Below are positions 5,256 through 6,995 of a DNA stretch of 6,995 bases, in pieces (the first letter of the stretch is position 1; each line of letters starts with the position of its first letter). Both the position numbers and the translations under genes were made by a program. The DNA comes from CAYQJS01 sp964417895 (GTDB lineage Bacteria; Chloroflexota; UBA6077; SHYK01). The stretch is taken from assembly GCA_964417895.1 (NCBI GenBank), contig CAYQJS010000105.1, forward strand, positions 1-6,995, read 5' to 3'. The notes under the pieces are model-generated. The model was not told the DNA's origin. It made no database searches and saw only the letters and a program-made list of their open reading frames with translations.

Positions 5256-6614
5256 ATGTTGGGAACGTTAAACGGTTGGAGTCGCATACTTGTCATTGCC
5301 ATCGTCTTGAGCGCTCTGAGTAGTTCTTTGTCTCCTCTGGCGCTGGCAGAGCCCCCACGGACGCTGATTCGTAACGCGGCGCTGATCCTCACCATGGATC
5401 CCAATGTAGGCGCAGGGGACTTGGGAATGCTTGAGAATGCTGACATCCTGTTGGAAGGCGATCATATCGAGGCGATCGGTCAAAACCTGGCGCCGGGCGG
5501 GGCCCAGGTGGTGGATGCAACCGGCAAGATCGTGCTGCCGGGGTTTGTGGATACGCATGACCACCTGTGGCAATCGCTCATTCGTGGCTGTGCGACTGAT
5601 CAGGATCTGAACGGCTGGCTGGCGGCCTGTGTGTTCCCATTGTCTGGGTTCAACTTCTTGCCCAAGGATGTGTATTGGGGAGTCCAGCTCAGCACCCTCG
5701 ATCTGATCAGCACGGGGGTCACGACGGTAGTCGATTGGTCGCATGCGTTTACGCCCCAGTTTGTGGAGGAGAATGTCCAGGCGCTCAGTGACTCGGGGTT
5801 GCGGTTTGTGCTGGCCTACCGGGGCTCGGCGGACCCCGCAGTGATCGCGCACATGAAGCGTGTCAAGCAGACCCTGATCGACCCCAACCCGCGCGCGACC
5901 TTTCAAGTGGGCTCACATCCAGGCACCGCACCGTTTTTCCTGCCCGATCTCCTTGCGATGTCGACCCTCGCCAAAGAGATGCGGGTGAAACTCCACGTGT
6001 ATCTGCTTGAGAATATCGCGCAAACAGCAGACCATGCATTTGAGGCGCTGGCGCAAGCCGGTGCCCTGGGGCCGGACCTTCTGGGGGCCCATGGGATTCA
6101 CCTGACCGATGCGGAGATCAGTATCCTTGCTGCGCATGACGTGCGTATACTGCACAACCCGCTGAGTAACATGCGGTTGGCCTCGGGAGTCATCCGGCTG
6201 CCTGAGTTGAAACAGGCCAGTGTCCAGGTCGGGCGCGGGATTGATGGCGGGACCAATGATACGAGCGACATGTTTAACAATATGCGGGCAGCCCTCGGGT
6301 TGCAGCGGGCCACGTTGCTCACCACGGACACGGTGCCCACCGTGATCGGGGCGTTACGCATGGCTACGGTGGACGGGGCCAAACTCCTCGATATGGACGA
6401 TCAGATAGGTTCGCTGACCCCCGGGAAAAAAGCGGACGTGATTATCCTGGATCCGGGGGCAGTCAACTTTGCCCCGCGTTTTGAGTGGATCAGTCAGATT
6501 GTTTTCAACAGTCAGCCAGCGAATGTGGAATGGGTGTTTGTTGATGGCCGCCGAGGCCCCGCTGCCGCTCGTGGTCGAGGTATGGTCTCCTGCAACCGGG
6601 GAGTACGACATTAA
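5256..6614 (+). CDS. Exported ATZ/TRZ-type metal-dependent amidohydrolase, C-terminus replaced
   Basis: The protein belongs to the amidohydrolase superfamily branch of N-heterocycle deaminases and chlorohydrolases. It starts with a Sec signal peptide (hydrophobic 10-30, Ala-x-Ala-type cleavage after LALA31), so it should act outside the cytoplasm, which is uncommon for this branch. Landmarks: first-strand metal motif His101-Asp-His103 in GFVDTHDHLWQ, Glu252, His279 (GAHGIHL), HNPLSNMRLASG at 300-311, Asp330 in GIDGGTND, and the closing beta-sandwich repeat LTPGKKADVIILDP at 387-400. At the position before Glu252 where the family has a metal-binding His, this protein has Tyr249. Native sequence ends near ANVEWVFVDGR (422-432); the last 20 residues are out-of-frame sequence from a Uma2 gene. 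Codons ending in A or T are clearly more frequent than in neighbouring genes, suggesting separate origin. Substrate unknown. Confidence 0.85.
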   Translation: MLGTLNGWSRILVIAIVLSALSSSLSPLALAEPPRTLIRNAALILTMDPNVGAGDLGMLENADILLEGDHIEAIGQNLAPGGAQVVDATGKIVLPGFVDTHDHLWQSLIRGCATDQDLNGWLAACVFPLSGFNFLPKDVYWGVQLSTLDLISTGVTTVVDWSHAFTPQFVEENVQALSDSGLRFVLAYRGSADPAVIAHMKRVKQTLIDPNPRATFQVGSHPGTAPFFLPDLLAMSTLAKEMRVKLHVYLLENIAQTADHAFEALAQAGALGPDLLGAHGIHLTDAEISILAAHDVRILHNPLSNMRLASGVIRLPELKQASVQVGRGIDGGTNDTSDMFNNMRAALGLQRATLLTTDTVPTVIGALRMATVDGAKLLDMDDQIGSLTPGKKADVIILDPGAVNFAPRFEWISQIVFNSQPANVEWVFVDGRRGPAAARGRGMVSCNRGVRH

Positions 6615-6804
6615 CGCCAAACTGCCGGAGTACCAGCGCCGGGGCGACCTCGAGATCTGGCGCATCCACCCCTACGATCGCACGCTCACGGCCTGGCGCC
6701 AGCAGCCCGACGGCAGCTACGTGGAATCGTTGTATACCGGGGGAACCGTGCGGCCCGTCGCGCTGCCGAATGTCGCCATCGATCTCGACGCGCTCTTCGA
6801 GTGA
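6544..6804 (+). pseudogene. 3' half of a Uma2-family (PD-(D/E)XK-like) endonuclease gene
   Basis: Eighty-six codons from ATG 6544 to TGA 6804 give a C-terminal Uma2 (DUF820) block. It runs from PLVVEVWSPATGEYDINAKL (residues 8-27, with conserved Glu12 and Lys26), through PEYQRRGDLEIWRIHP (28-43) and a short strand region, to the usual end LPNVAIDLDALFE. Complete members are around twice this length and carry an N-terminal half that is missing here. The fragment overlaps the end of the amidohydrolase in another frame, and no ribosome site precedes ATG 6544. It is therefore most likely the surviving part of a gene cut by the amidohydrolase insertion. The Asp expected just before the VVE strand is not visible, so activity is doubtful. 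Its GC-rich codon use matches the outer genes rather than the amidohydrolase. Confidence 0.7.
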
Positions 6805-6817
6805 GCGTGTCCAGCGC

Positions 6818-6846
6818 TTGATTCCGTGCGTCCCCGCCAATAGACT
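6818..6846 (+). promoter_or_regulatory. Sigma-70-like promoter for the second Rieske gene
   Basis: TTGATT (6818-6823) and TAGACT (6841-6846) are separated by exactly 17 nt. Each hexamer matches the consensus at four of six positions. A start near 6853 would leave a leader of about 24 nt before ATG 6877. It is the only reasonable promoter pair in this gap. Confidence 0.4.
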
Positions 6847-6876
6847 CCGAGCGAGAACACCGCCAAGGGAGCCACC

Positions 6877-6995
6877 ATGCTGTCGAAGGAACAGAACAAG
6901 CGCTTCACCGAAATCGGACCCGGCACGCCCATGGGTGAGCTGGCGCGCCGCTACTGGCTGCCCTTCGCTACCGTCAGCCAGATGCACCAGCACCC
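6877..6995 (+). CDS. Second Rieske-type ring-hydroxylating oxygenase alpha subunit (5' end only)
   Basis: The first 40 residues are visible before the window ends. The ATG follows AAGGGAG (6865-6871) at 5-nt spacing. The N-terminus carries the block GTPMGEL-x-RRYW-x-P at 16-29, the same opening as the Rieske oxygenase at 237-1553. Over the first 40 residues, 18 are identical without gaps. In such proteins this segment precedes the [2Fe-2S] domain, whose Cys and His ligands lie beyond the window. The two oxygenases are paralogues, in opposite orientation and about 5 kb apart, bracketing the transporter, toxin-antitoxin and amidohydrolase genes. Whether this copy is complete and what it oxidises cannot be seen here. 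Confidence 0.8.
   Translation, partial: MLSKEQNKRFTEIGPGTPMGELARRYWLPFATVSQMHQH

Noticed and set aside
5268..5906. Minus-strand 212-codon open frame opposite the amidohydrolase
   Set aside because: It lies wholly antisense to well-supported amidohydrolase coding sequence and shows no domain features. It is a shadow frame.
5209..6554. Near-repeat GATGGC(C)GCCGA at 5209-5219 and 6543-6554 as flanking microhomology of an amidohydrolase insertion
   Set aside because: The left copy lies inside the HbpS-like relic, which continues to about 5244, so it is not at the breakpoint. Such GC-rich motifs are expected by chance.
1..6995. CRISPR array, tRNA, rRNA or intact transposase
   Set aside because: No regularly spaced repeats, no cloverleaf-like segment and no transposase or integrase motif was seen on either strand. 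This was a visual scan, so a short or diverged RNA gene could be missed.

Overview
The window is high-GC bacterial DNA, probably a metagenomic or environmental contig. It carries Rieske oxygenases, an HbpS/GlcG protein, a family-5 solute-binding lipoprotein, a MntA/HepT module and a Uma2 remnant. This mixture resembles soil or groundwater lineages such as Chloroflexota or similar uncultured phyla. That placement is an inference from gene style; no taxonomic marker is present.

Layout. Bases 1-236 hold at best the tail of a small membrane protein (+ strand). On the minus strand follow a Rieske [2Fe-2S] ring-hydroxylating oxygenase alpha subunit (237-1553) and, upstream of it in the same operon, a protein made of two tandem HbpS/GlcG domains (1615-2604). 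A 79-bp divergent promoter region separates these from a + strand peptide/nickel-type ABC transporter substrate-binding lipoprotein (2684-4396). Five bases after it comes a MntA nucleotidyltransferase antitoxin fused in frame to a HepT (HEPN) RNase toxin (4402-5163). The HepT half keeps its own Shine-Dalgarno sequence and ATG inside the fusion.

Bases 5160-5255 are a scar. They hold a 12-codon remnant with a strong ribosome site, then a short antisense relic of an HbpS-family gene. Next is an exported ATZ/TRZ-type amidohydrolase (5256-6614) with visibly lower third-position GC than its neighbours. One expected metal-ligand His reads as Tyr, and the natural C-terminus is replaced by out-of-frame sequence, because the gene is joined to the 3' half of a Uma2-family endonuclease gene (6544-6804). 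The window ends in the first 40 codons of a second Rieske oxygenase (6877 onward), a paralogue of the first.

Functionally, the two oxygenases, the HbpS protein, the uptake lipoprotein and the amidohydrolase suggest uptake and catabolism of an organic, possibly aromatic or N-heterocyclic, substrate. No reductase, permease or regulator is in the window, so the substrate cannot be named. The toxin-antitoxin fusion and the layered gene fragments between 5160 and 6804 mark this as a recombining accessory segment.
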